Shown one piece after another: positions 18,801-26,226 of a stretch of DNA of 64,000 nt. The DNA is from SXTU01 sp964496695. GTDB lineage: Bacteria; Verrucomicrobiota; Verrucomicrobiia; Limisphaerales; SXTU01. Under the pieces are notes generated by a model. The model worked only from the letters and a program-made list of their open reading frames with translations, searched no databases and was not told where the DNA came from. The DNA is taken from NCBI GenBank assembly GCA_964496695.1, contig CAZCBE010000002.1, forward strand, positions 62,001 through 126,000, given 5' to 3'. Numbering within the stretch: position 1 is the first letter of the stretch; every line of letters starts with the position of its first letter. The translations under genes were made by a program, and so were the position numbers.

Positions 18801-19431
18801 GCTGCCCAAGGATTCACCGCGCGGCGGCCTGCTCGGCATGGCCGCCATCAACGTCATGGGCGGCAACGGCGACCACACCAGCCCCGTCGAGCGCGGAGCC
18901 TGGGTGCTGCGCAAGCTCCTCAATGATCCGCCGCCGCCGGCCCCGGCGAACGTGCCGCAAATCACCCGGCTCGCCGGCAAAGTGCTCACCACCCGCGAGC
19001 GGCTGCAGGCGCATCAGGAGGATGCGCAGTGCGCGAGCTGTCACCGCAAGATTGACCCCATCGGATTCGGCCTGGAGAATTTCGATGCCGTCGGCCAATG
19101 GCGCACCAGCGACACCTATCAGGTCATGGACGAGAAAGGCAAACCGGTGAAGGGGGCGAGCAAGACCTGGACGATCGAGGTCACTTCACAGCTTTACAAA
19201 GGCCCGGCCTTCCGGAGCTACTTCGAGCTGCGCGACCTCATTGCCGCCAAGGGCGACAGCTTCGCCCGGGGGTTCAGCATGGCCTTGACCGAGTATGCGC
19301 TGGGCCGCCCGTTGGGATTCCGTGACGAGCCGCTGATCGAGGCGATGGTGTGGCGCACGGGGCAGAAGGGATTCGCCACGCGCGAGTTCGTCCATGCGCT
19401 GGTGAGCAGCCGGGAGTTTCAAACCAAGTGA
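15880..19431 (+). CDS. Second cytochrome c / DUF1592-type protein, with an internal tandem domain duplication
   Basis: 1183 residues with a signal peptide (FILPVVLLFSFGQLRAADA). The cytochrome motif CVSCH is at 41-45 and DUF1587 (MRRLNRREYRNTLRELLG) near 125. Unusually, residues about 222-451 and 507-731 are two related copies: RAKQWVKAV/RAQRWVKAV, FRRSWAKLKGAPAPEDFGF/FRRSWDKLKGAPSPESFGF, NNADKAN and HPRNG motifs recur in order. DUF1595/1592/1588/1585 occupy the C-terminal 420 residues with a second CASCH motif. Partnered with the DUF1552 gene at 19508. Function of the repeated domain is unknown. Confidence 0.9.
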   Translation: MNLLFILPVVLLFSFGQLRAADASASVAMAEKHRALFKTHCVSCHGPEKQKGKFRVDDLPFTLSNIETAERWQKVLNALNSGEMPPEGEPPLPNAAKADFLDDLANVMVAARRSLSDQNGVITMRRLNRREYRNTLRELLGVEINVAELPSDTGTGGFDTAGVNLFMSANQFEQYQSLGREALVEAFAWQAAAGEERKLRYEAESSLKVITKNYQEKLDALERAKQWVKAVDAAAARPENAKVVAVLRAESKSGDLFRRSWAKLKGAPAPEDFGFRTVENNADKANGALSYGTPTGAGYMRPYHEHYLKQPHLDTGAYLTIMAGNDLGNDALSIYVPPSWPVGDYTVRVRVAATPQASPERRFIEFGIHPRNGQVMSTHEVTGTLAAPQIIEIPLTLTKGNQDRDNRTIFIREKGSNDHYTQTRLIFNQGKAKNGIGPELALWVDWVEVERKTKTAPVSAPAVVKFGIGDNRQVGSVSAKGLTAVRFECETANEKVSKYVAGQIDARDRAQRWVKAVEEAAARPENKEIVAELKKNSKNDAIFRRSWDKLKGAPSPESFGFKTEENNADKANSALGENWQKYHEYYLRQPGLDRGAYLGTPTMHPAVMALGFLQLPVPGEWTSGNYVFRVRLAAAKDARPEQRFLEVGMHPRNGMVRATFEVTGTMDRPQIVEMPFTLTRSQTDAGDRTLFIREKGAWDSNEEGGRKRAEALKRNGIGPEAVLWIDYMEIERLSDAVRPQPPGLAALAGLPVDDKTSAPSSTEVQAALARFATVAFRGTEPPASYLQRLASIYDTQLKSGTKHSVALRETLAVVLSSPMFLYLAEPAADEKRRPLTGPELATRLAYFLWSAPPDETLLELARRGELAKPEVLAAETARLLDDPRAQDFVRGFLFQWLGMDRLDFFEVNRAKYPRFDDSTRLAAKNEVYETFAHVLRHNAPLRDLLKSDYVVVNHLLADFYGIPGVSGDAYQKVSLPKDSPRGGLLGMAAINVMGGNGDHTSPVERGAWVLRKLLNDPPPPAPANVPQITRLAGKVLTTRERLQAHQEDAQCASCHRKIDPIGFGLENFDAVGQWRTSDTYQVMDEKGKPVKGASKTWTIEVTSQLYKGPAFRSYFELRDLIAAKGDSFARGFSMALTEYALGRPLGFRDEPLIEAMVWRTGQKGFATREFVHALVSSREFQTK

Positions 19432-19507
19432 AGCCTGCAGAGCCATTGCCCAAACCCTTTCCTTCAATCATTCCGCCGATGCCATCGTCCGCTGTTCCAC
19501 GAACTGC

Positions 19508-20800
19508 ATGAACGCCCCGCTCCGACGCCGTCGTTTCCTCCAATCCAGCACCGCGCTGATCGCGTTGCCAGCGCTCGAATCACTGGGCTTCCGTCGCTTT
19601 GCCTCGGCGGCCCCGGCGGCCCCGCCGAAGCGGCTGATCTTCCTCGGCTTCGGCTGGGGCATCACCGAGAGCACCTGGTATCCGGACATCAAAAAGCCGG
19701 GCACGGATTATGAGCTGCCCATCGGCCTCAAGCCGCTCGCGCGGCACAAGGCGGACTTTAGCGTCGTGCAGGGGTTGTGGAACAAATACTCAAACGAAGG
19801 CCACTGGGGCAGCACGATGTGGCTGACGGGGGCGAACCGGTATGCGCAGCCGGGGCAGAGCTTTCACAACAGCATCAGTGCGGACCAGGTCGCGGCGGCG
19901 CAGCTTGGCCTCCAGACGCGGTTTGCTTCCTTGCAGTTCAATGGCAGCCAGACGGGAGACGCCAGCGGGCACGGGCCTGGCCTGTCAATGGCCTGGGATG
20001 TGAGCGGGAAGCCGGTGGGCGGGCAGAACGGCCCTGTGGCGGCATTCCACCGGCTCTTTGCCAAGGACACCACGCCCATCGAGCAGCAAAAGGCGTTGCT
20101 GGCGCAGAAGCGCAGCGTCCTGGACGCGGTGCTCGACAACGCGAAAGCCTTGCAGCGCGGCCTCGCGAAGAACGACAACACCAAGCTCGAAGAATACTTT
20201 CAGGGCATCCGCGACATCGAGACGCGGCTCGCAAAGGAAGAGCAGTGGATGGGCGTGCCGCAGCCGAAGGCCCCGATCCCCGAGCCCAAGCCCGGCGTGA
20301 ACGGCAAGGAGGAGATCAAGCTCATCTATGACCTCATGATCGCCGCGATGCAGACGGACAGCACGCGGGTGATGACCTTCCGCCAGCCTGTGAACACGCT
20401 GCTGACCGCGTTGGACATCAAGGTGCATCCGCACGACATGAGCCACTATCACACCACGCTGGGCGAGAAGCTGGACGCCTCGCAGCGTCGGGATCTGGCG
20501 CAGAGCGAACTGCTCGCGGGTTTTCTCGACAAGCTCAAGGCCACGAAGGAATCCGACGGCACCACGCTCTTTGACCATGTCGCCCTGGCCTACGGCAGCA
20601 ACATCCGCACGGGGCACGAGCTGAGCAACTGCCCCACCATCCTCGCCGGCCGGGGGGCGGGCATCAAACTCGGCCAGAGCATCGTCGCGCCGAAGGACAC
20701 GCCGCTGTGCAATGTCTGGCTGACCATGCTGCACGGGCTGGGCGTCAAGGCGGAGCGGCATGGGGACAGCACGGGGGTGCTGAAGGAAATTGTGGTGTGA
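19508..20800 (+). CDS. Second DUF1552 family protein, Tat-exported
   Basis: 430 residues with a leader containing RRRRFLQSSTALIALPALES. Shared blocks with the copy at 14462 include KLEEYFQGIRDIETRL, LIYDLMIAAMQTDSTRVMTF and the C-terminal NVWLTMLHGLGVKAERHGDS. The gene follows its DUF1592 partner by 76 bases. Having two complete DUF1592/DUF1552 pairs in a row suggests either two substrates or an old tandem duplication; their sequences have diverged strongly, so it is not recent. Confidence 0.9.
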   Translation: MNAPLRRRRFLQSSTALIALPALESLGFRRFASAAPAAPPKRLIFLGFGWGITESTWYPDIKKPGTDYELPIGLKPLARHKADFSVVQGLWNKYSNEGHWGSTMWLTGANRYAQPGQSFHNSISADQVAAAQLGLQTRFASLQFNGSQTGDASGHGPGLSMAWDVSGKPVGGQNGPVAAFHRLFAKDTTPIEQQKALLAQKRSVLDAVLDNAKALQRGLAKNDNTKLEEYFQGIRDIETRLAKEEQWMGVPQPKAPIPEPKPGVNGKEEIKLIYDLMIAAMQTDSTRVMTFRQPVNTLLTALDIKVHPHDMSHYHTTLGEKLDASQRRDLAQSELLAGFLDKLKATKESDGTTLFDHVALAYGSNIRTGHELSNCPTILAGRGAGIKLGQSIVAPKDTPLCNVWLTMLHGLGVKAERHGDSTGVLKEIVV

Positions 20801-20855
20801 AGCCGTGACCTGAATGACCTCGGCGGCGGTGGCCCCGCCAAGCCAAACCAATCTC

Positions 20856-21743
20856 ATGAACCGCGTTTCCATTTCCCGACTTTTCGGCACCGTCCTCGCG
20901 GCGCTGCTCCTCACGCCAGCCGCAGTGGCCGCCGCGGATGCCTTCCGCATCGAGAAGAATGTGGCTTATCTCGCGCCCGACCGGACGGAGAAGGCCGATC
21001 TGTATTTGCCGGCGAGCGCGGCGGCGGGGGCGCGGCGTCCGGCGGTGGTCATCATCCACGGCGGCGGCTGGACGGGCGGTGACAAGGGCGCGGGGCGCGA
21101 GATCAACATCGGGACGAACCTCGCGCTGAACGGCTACGTGGGCCTGAGCATCAACTACGTGCTCGCCAGCACGAACAAGGCGGTGAGCAAGGCGACCTGG
21201 CCGCAGAACCTGCACGACTGCATGACCGCCGTGCGCTGGCTGCGCAAGAACGCGGAGCGGCTGCAGGTGGACCCGGAGCGCATCGGGGTCATCGGTGGCT
21301 CGGCGGGCGGGCATCTGGCGGCGATGCTGGCGGTGCTGGGTGACAAGGACGGCCTCGATCCGAAAGGGCCTTACGGCGAGTTCTCCTGCCGGGTGCAGTG
21401 TGCGGTGGACCTCTACGGACCGGCGGATTTGTCCGACCGGCCACACCTCACCATGCTGGGCAAAACGCGTGAGGAGGCCCCGGAGCTTTACCGTGCGGTC
21501 TCGCCGGTGACTTACGTGGACAAGAACGATCCGCCGATCCTCATCATGCACGGCACGGCGGACAAGACGGTGGATGTCGAGCAATCCAAGCGGTTCGCGG
21601 CCAAGCTGAAGGAAGCGGGCGCGCGGCATGAACTGGTGATCGTCGAGGGTGCGCCGCACACATTTCATTTGCAGCCGAAGCAGGCTGATCTGCGGCCGAA
21701 GGTGCTGGGATTCTTCGACCAGCACTTGAAGGCGGCACGGTAG
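20856..21743 (+). CDS. Secreted alpha/beta hydrolase (carboxylesterase, BD-FAE-like)
   Basis: 295 residues from ATG at 20856, which gives a signal peptide (RLFGTVLAALLLTPAAVAAA); the frame stays open upstream but without a leader. HGGGWTGGD is the oxyanion block, GGSAGGHLAAM carries the nucleophile Ser149, the charge-relay Asp lies in HGTADKTVD and the His in GAPHTFHLQ. Such enzymes release acetyl or feruloyl groups from polysaccharide. The gene ends the long same-strand run beginning at 8475 and converges on the oxygenase gene, with only 30 bases between. Confidence 0.88.
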   Translation: MNRVSISRLFGTVLAALLLTPAAVAAADAFRIEKNVAYLAPDRTEKADLYLPASAAAGARRPAVVIIHGGGWTGGDKGAGREINIGTNLALNGYVGLSINYVLASTNKAVSKATWPQNLHDCMTAVRWLRKNAERLQVDPERIGVIGGSAGGHLAAMLAVLGDKDGLDPKGPYGEFSCRVQCAVDLYGPADLSDRPHLTMLGKTREEAPELYRAVSPVTYVDKNDPPILIMHGTADKTVDVEQSKRFAAKLKEAGARHELVIVEGAPHTFHLQPKQADLRPKVLGFFDQHLKAAR

Positions 21744-21773
21744 CCGCCGGTGCGCCGCGAGGCTCCCGCGGGT

Positions 21774-22886
21774 TCAAGCCATGGCTGCCTTGGCCATGTG
21801 GGCGAATTCACGAGGATACACGTTGAACGCGATGCAAATCCTTTCCTCCTCAACGTGCGTCGGGATCGTCGAGTGGAAGAAGTAGCCCGGCATGAGCACC
21901 AGCGTTCCCGGGGTCGGCTCGATCAGCCGTTCCGGCCAGCCGTCCGGCTGAGAAAGGCCCAGGTTGTCCGGTGCGGCCAGTCTGAGTGAACCACCATGAT
22001 CTTCGGGAGCGCGTGGCGACTCCGGGCGGCGCACGTAGTAAACGCCGCTCAGCCAGGCCCGCAAATGGATGTGCGGGACCAGATGCCCCGCGCCGCTCGT
22101 GATGAGCGCCCAGCCATCAATCACGTAGTTATCCGGGCGGGCCAGCAGGAACGGATGATCGGTTCCGGACGGAAGCTCGGCGATGTATTGCCCGACCCGC
22201 CGATGAATCTCCTTCCCCAACGCACGGCTGGCGGGCAGCCCGGAAGCAAGGATGTGGTCATTGCGCCACGACTTGCGCATCACCCCGCCTTCCTGCGGGT
22301 CGTGGTATTTCAAGTCGGTGCGGATCTCGGCGGCGAGCGTTCCGAGAAAGTCCCCACCGGCGAACTCTCCGGGCACCACGGCAGGAAGGCAGCGCAGGAA
22401 CGTGTCGTAGTCCATCAGGCGTCCCGCTGCCGCGGCATGGCCGAGGACCGCCTCGCCGATGGCCAGCGCGGCGAGGACCGGGGCATAGGTCACGCCCCGG
22501 TCAATGAGCGCCTGAGCACACGCGCGCAATTTTTCCGCAGCCCGCGTCCCGCCTGCGACCGGCCAGTTCGCCGGTGCCGGCGGCAGCATGGCCGGCTGCA
22601 TACGGAAGGCGCTCTGGAAGACCCGGGCGAATTCATCGAGCTCGCCGTGATCGAACAGGGCGTAGGCGAGCCTGAACCGGGTTTCGGCGGAGTCGGGCTT
22701 CAGCTCGGCGGCGCGGCGCAGCAAGGCCAGTTGAACTTGACTCGCCGGAACGCGCTGCTTCAGCCCGGTCTGGGGCGGTCCATTGACTGGCGATTCCTGC
22801 ATCTGCGCAGGAGTATTGGTCCTCCCGCCCGAAACGGACAGGAATTTGCGGAGGTTCCGGGCCATCATCCGGCAGGCGTGCTTCAC
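21774..22886 (-). CDS. Putative 2OG-Fe(II) oxygenase with an N-terminal TPR-like region
   Basis: 370 residues. Residues 45-170 contain TPR-like helices (LALLRRAAELKPDSAETRFRL, LDEFARVFQSAFRMQP). The C-terminal domain has the pattern of the putative 2OG-Fe(II) oxygenase superfamily: VPHIHLRAWLSGVYYV, GGSLRLAAPDN, EPTPGTLVLMPGYFFHSTIP and ERICIAFNVYPRE, which supplies candidate metal-binding histidines. No signal peptide is present. It is transcribed divergently from the sialidase-like gene at 22949. Likely a hydroxylase acting on a protein or peptide; the substrate is unknown. Confidence 0.78.
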   Translation of the reverse strand: MKHACRMMARNLRKFLSVSGGRTNTPAQMQESPVNGPPQTGLKQRVPASQVQLALLRRAAELKPDSAETRFRLAYALFDHGELDEFARVFQSAFRMQPAMLPPAPANWPVAGGTRAAEKLRACAQALIDRGVTYAPVLAALAIGEAVLGHAAAAGRLMDYDTFLRCLPAVVPGEFAGGDFLGTLAAEIRTDLKYHDPQEGGVMRKSWRNDHILASGLPASRALGKEIHRRVGQYIAELPSGTDHPFLLARPDNYVIDGWALITSGAGHLVPHIHLRAWLSGVYYVRRPESPRAPEDHGGSLRLAAPDNLGLSQPDGWPERLIEPTPGTLVLMPGYFFHSTIPTHVEEERICIAFNVYPREFAHMAKAAMA

Positions 22887-22948
22887 TGCGCCTGGTGGAT
22901 TGGAAACTGCGTGAGTGCGGAGGCCGGGTTTGGTCGTCCAATTCCGCC

Positions 22949-23938
22949 ATGAAGCCCGCTGCGCTGCTCGCCCTCGCTACGATTGTCTTCGGTCTGGTGG
23001 TGTCCAACACGTCGGCCGCGCCGGCCGATGCGCTGGTGAAACCGCTGGAAGTTCGCACGGTGTTCGCCAACGGAAAGCACAACGCCTTCACCGCCCTGCG
23101 CCGCTTTCAGGGCGATCTCTGGCTGGCCTTCAGGTCAGGTGACGCGCACAACTCGGCGACCGCCGATGTCCTTGTGCTGCGCTCCAAGGACGGCAAGGAG
23201 TGGACGCAGGCGCACAAGCTGGATGTGGCCAAGGACGACCGCGATCCGCAGTTCGTCGCGACGCCGAAGCGGCTCTTCCTCTACTGCCCGGCGATGAACG
23301 GCGCGACGCTGACGACCTGGCTGACCTACACGGACGACGGCAAGACGTGGAGCGCGCCGGTGGCGGTCTATGAGCCGCAGTTCATCCTGTGGAAGCCGAT
23401 TGTGCATGACGGGACGTTCTATGCCGCTGCGCACAAGAAGGATGAGACCGGCGGCGGCAAGGGGCGCGCCGTGCATCTCGTGAAGTCCGCCGATGGCATC
23501 AAGTGGGAGAAGGTGTCGCTGATCCGCGCGGGCAACTGGGAGAGCGAGACGACGATGTTCTTCGATGGCAAGCATCACGCCACGGCGTTCCTGCGGCAGA
23601 AATACGGCAGCCCGCAGGCGCAGATTCTGGAGTCCGACCCGCCCTACGCTGAGTGGCAGGCGCGCCCGGCGGATGCGCCGCACTTCAGCGGGCACAGCGT
23701 GCATACGTTCCGGGGCGTGACGTATCTGCTGTCGCGCGCGCTCGTGGCGGGCAAGACGACTGGTTCGCGCATCTATGTCTTCGCCGATGGCAAGCTGACG
23801 CCCTACTGCGACCTGCCTTCGGGCGGCGACTGCGCCTATCTCGAAGCGGTGGAGGACGGGGCGAACATGCTGGTGAGCTACTACTCGACGCACGAAGGGA
23901 CGACGAACATCTACCTCGCGGTGGTGCCGCTGAAGTGA
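22949..23938 (+). CDS. Secreted sialidase/BNR-like beta-propeller protein
   Basis: 329 residues from ATG at 22949 with a signal peptide (LLALATIVFGLVVSNTSAAP). Asp-box-like repeats are visible: LVLRSKDGKEWTQAHKL, TYTDDGKTWSAPVAVY and LVKSADGIKWEKVSL, which is the S-x-D-x-G-x-x-W pattern of six-bladed sialidase propellers. I do not see a complete set of sialidase arginines, so it may bind or cleave another glycan. A large inverted repeat begins two bases after its stop codon. Confidence 0.8.
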   Translation: MKPAALLALATIVFGLVVSNTSAAPADALVKPLEVRTVFANGKHNAFTALRRFQGDLWLAFRSGDAHNSATADVLVLRSKDGKEWTQAHKLDVAKDDRDPQFVATPKRLFLYCPAMNGATLTTWLTYTDDGKTWSAPVAVYEPQFILWKPIVHDGTFYAAAHKKDETGGGKGRAVHLVKSADGIKWEKVSLIRAGNWESETTMFFDGKHHATAFLRQKYGSPQAQILESDPPYAEWQARPADAPHFSGHSVHTFRGVTYLLSRALVAGKTTGSRIYVFADGKLTPYCDLPSGGDCAYLEAVEDGANMLVSYYSTHEGTTNIYLAVVPLK

Positions 23939-23939
23939 G

Positions 23940-24093
23940 CGCGTGGTGGCAGGCATCCTGCCTGCCGTAGAGGGCGCGCGTCCCGCCGCCCGGATGCAGG
24001 CAACGGAGTTCGTAGCGGCAGTTGCGCAAGTTGCCCGAGTCCGCCGGGCGGGACGCCCGGCTCTACGGCAGGCGGGACGCCTGCCGCCACGCG
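23940..24093. repeat. Large imperfect inverted repeat (154 bp)
   Basis: Outer arms at 23940-23972 and 24061-24093 match at 30 of 33 positions; inner arms around 23973-23993 and 24044-24060 extend the pairing with imperfections. The spacer is about 50 bp. It starts just after the stop of the sialidase-like gene and may end its transcript, but the composition (repeated CAGGCGTCCCGCCTG units) marks it as a member of a dispersed palindromic group. Confidence 0.85.
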
Positions 24094-24156
24094 CCACGAG
24101 CGGGCTTGAGTTGCCGACGGCACCTGTGAGTTAATCGGGAAAACGAAAGACACTTT

Positions 24157-25041
24157 ATGCATCTGATGGGAATTGGCGATGAAGCGGGCGGCGCACTGGA
24201 TTTTCAAATCAAGGCCGCGAAGGAACTCGGCTGGAAACACATTGAGATGCGCGGCGTGGAGGTGCCGGGCTTTGCGAAGGCGAATTTTCATGAGATTCCC
24301 GACGCCGCGTTTGACCTCGCCGTGGCGAAGCTGCAGGAGAGCGGCATCGGCGTGTATTGCTTCGGCTCCACCATCATGAACTGGGCCAAGACCGTCGAGA
24401 CGCCGTTCGACGTGACGCTGGGCGAGGTGCGGCGGGCCATCCCCCGGATGCAGCGGCTGGGCACGAAGTTCGTGCGCATCATGAGCTTCAAGCCGACCGA
24501 GAACGCCGCCGTGACGCCGCCCGTGGTGTTCGAGCGCGTGCGCGAGGTGACGAAGATGTTCCTCGATGCCGGTTTGCAGCCCGTGCATGAGAACTGCATG
24601 AACTACGGCGGCATGAGCAGCGCCCACGCGCTGGAGATGCTGGACCAGTGTCCCGGGCTCAAATGGGTCTTCGACACCGCCAACCCCATCTTCAACCCCG
24701 ACCGCCAGCTCCCCGCCCCGTGGCCGCGTCAGAACGCGTGGGAATTCTGGACCACCGTCCGCGACCACGTCGCCCACATCCATGTGAAGGACGCGACGTG
24801 GAATCCGGCCAAGAACGACGCCGACTACAACTGGCCGGGTGAAGGGCAGGGGCAGGTGCGCCGCATCCTCGCCGACGCCTTCGCGCGCGGCTACAATGCC
24901 GGCATCAGCATCGAGCCGCACATGGTCGTCGTCTTCCACGACGCGGGCTCGAAGGTCACCAATGACGCGGACGTTTGTGCGAACTTCGTCGAGTATGGCA
25001 AACGGCTGGAGAAGCTGATTGCCGAGGTCAAGGCGAAGTAA
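24157..25041 (+). CDS. Sugar phosphate isomerase/epimerase-like TIM-barrel protein
   Basis: 294 residues, no signal peptide. It reads as an AP-endonuclease-2/xylose isomerase-like barrel: AAKELGWKHIEMRGVEVPGF, ESGIGVYCFGSTIMNWAK, RLGTKFVRIMSFKP, VHENCMNYGGMSS, LKWVFDTANPIF, VAHIHVKDATW and the C-terminal ISIEPHMVV. E, D and H residues in these blocks are the usual divalent metal ligands. Members isomerise or epimerise sugars, including keto sugars and inositol derivatives; the substrate here cannot be told from sequence. Confidence 0.85.
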   Translation: MHLMGIGDEAGGALDFQIKAAKELGWKHIEMRGVEVPGFAKANFHEIPDAAFDLAVAKLQESGIGVYCFGSTIMNWAKTVETPFDVTLGEVRRAIPRMQRLGTKFVRIMSFKPTENAAVTPPVVFERVREVTKMFLDAGLQPVHENCMNYGGMSSAHALEMLDQCPGLKWVFDTANPIFNPDRQLPAPWPRQNAWEFWTTVRDHVAHIHVKDATWNPAKNDADYNWPGEGQGQVRRILADAFARGYNAGISIEPHMVVVFHDAGSKVTNDADVCANFVEYGKRLEKLIAEVKAK

Positions 25042-25117
25042 GGTTTTTGCCCGACTTGCCTCCGGCGGTGGAAAGCGTATGCCTTGAGGGTCGCCGTCAC
25101 CTCAACGCACCACCGTC

Positions 25118-25552
25118 ATGAGCCTCGCGAAAACACTCCTCACCGCCGTCGCAATCTCCCTCCTCACCCTGTCCGCGCACGCGCAGGACAAGGCGCTTAT
25201 CGGCACCTGGGAGGGCTGGCTGGTGCAGGGTGATGGCAGCCAGCCGTCGCAGCGGCAGGGGCGCATCACCGAGTTGGTCATCACCGCCGCGCAGATCTCC
25301 GCGAAGGACGGCGGCAACCGGAGCATGGGCGCGGGCACTTACCGCACCGGGGGCACGGGTGCGGTGCGAACGATTGATGCGACCGGCACCGCCGGCGAAC
25401 CCAACGGCAAGGCGTTCCAGGGCATCTATCAGGTCAGCGGGGACACACTCAAGTGGTGCTCCGGCAATGACAAGGCGAAGACCCGCCCAACCGAGCTGAA
25501 GACTAATGTCGGCAACGGCCATTTCCTCATGGTCTTGACCCGCAAAAAGTGA
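25118..25552 (+). CDS. Small secreted TIGR03067-like protein
   Basis: 144 residues with a signal peptide (TLLTAVAISLLTLSAHAQDK). The pattern LIGTWEGWLVQGDG at the start, FQGIYQVSGDTLKWCSGND in the middle and RPTELKTN...FLMVLTRK at the end matches the lipocalin-like TIGR03067 domain family common in planctomycetes and verrucomicrobia. Function unknown. A paralogue lies 36 bases downstream (25589), so this is a tandem pair. Confidence 0.7.
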   Translation: MSLAKTLLTAVAISLLTLSAHAQDKALIGTWEGWLVQGDGSQPSQRQGRITELVITAAQISAKDGGNRSMGAGTYRTGGTGAVRTIDATGTAGEPNGKAFQGIYQVSGDTLKWCSGNDKAKTRPTELKTNVGNGHFLMVLTRKK

Positions 25553-25588
25553 GTTGCCTCCGCGCGCGGGCTTTCACATTGTCCCCTC

Positions 25589-26029
25589 ATGAAAGCCCGC
25601 TTCGCAAAGTCACTGCTCCTCACCGCGCTCACGCTCACCCTCGCCACGCCGCTGCTCGCACAGTCGGCCAAGGAACTCGAAGGCACATGGGTCGGCGGCG
25701 TGCTCAATCCCGGCGGCAAGGGCAAGAGCGGCACGGCGACAATGGTGGAAATCTCGGAGCTGACCATCAAGAACGGCAAGGTGGTCGCGTGCAAGGACAA
25801 GGGCGGTGTCAGCCTCGGCAATTGTGAGGTGCTGACCCTCGACCCGGCCAAGCAGACGATGGACGCCAAGGGCAACACGAAGAACCACACGGGCATTTTC
25901 CAGGGCATCTACCGCCTGAAGGATGGCAAGCTCGAGTGGTGCGCCGCGAACCCCGGCCAGAAGCGCCCCGACGACTACTACACCGTCCGGCAGGTGCAGT
26001 TCCACATGGTCTTCGACAAGAAGAAGTAG
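25589..26029 (+). CDS. Small secreted TIGR03067-like protein, paralogue
   Basis: 146 residues with a signal peptide (LLLTALTLTLATPLLAQSAK). It shares the order of motifs with its neighbour: LEGTWVGGVLNPGG, ISELTIKNGKVVACKD, FQGIYRLKDGKLEWCAANPG and RPDDYYTV, ending in HMVFDKKK. The common cysteine in the LKWC/LEWC block is retained. The two proteins are clearly related but strongly diverged. Function unknown; a structured repeat region follows. Confidence 0.7.
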   Translation: MKARFAKSLLLTALTLTLATPLLAQSAKELEGTWVGGVLNPGGKGKSGTATMVEISELTIKNGKVVACKDKGGVSLGNCEVLTLDPAKQTMDAKGNTKNHTGIFQGIYRLKDGKLEWCAANPGQKRPDDYYTVRQVQFHMVFDKKK

Positions 26030-26226
26030 CGGAGCGGCGGGCTCCGACCCGGCGTTAAGAATCAGCCTGCGCCGGACGATGCGGCAGTCTGTGGGGCGCG
26101 CGGCGTTCACGCCGCTTCAACGTGCGGAGCGGTATGGTGTTCTTATGCCCTGCTGCGTTCGGACGATGAAGCGGCATAAATGCCGCGGTCCTCACGCCGG
26201 GTCGGAGACCGGCGCTCCACCGAAAG
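26030..26226. repeat. Repeat-rich convergent intergenic region
   Basis: Arms at 26031-26054 and 26195-26218 pair at 22 of 24 positions and have the same core as the repeat at 28449-28522. Between them lie two small hairpins, GCGGCGTtcACGCCGC at 26100-26115 and GCGGCATaaATGCCGC at 26171-26186. The layout suggests a composite of nested palindromic elements rather than a simple terminator. Confidence 0.8.

Noticed and set aside
10241..19431. The C-terminal CxxCH motifs as proof of heme attachment.
   Set aside because: The second motif belongs to the conserved DUF1588/DUF1585 block and might not bind heme; kept only as a possibility.
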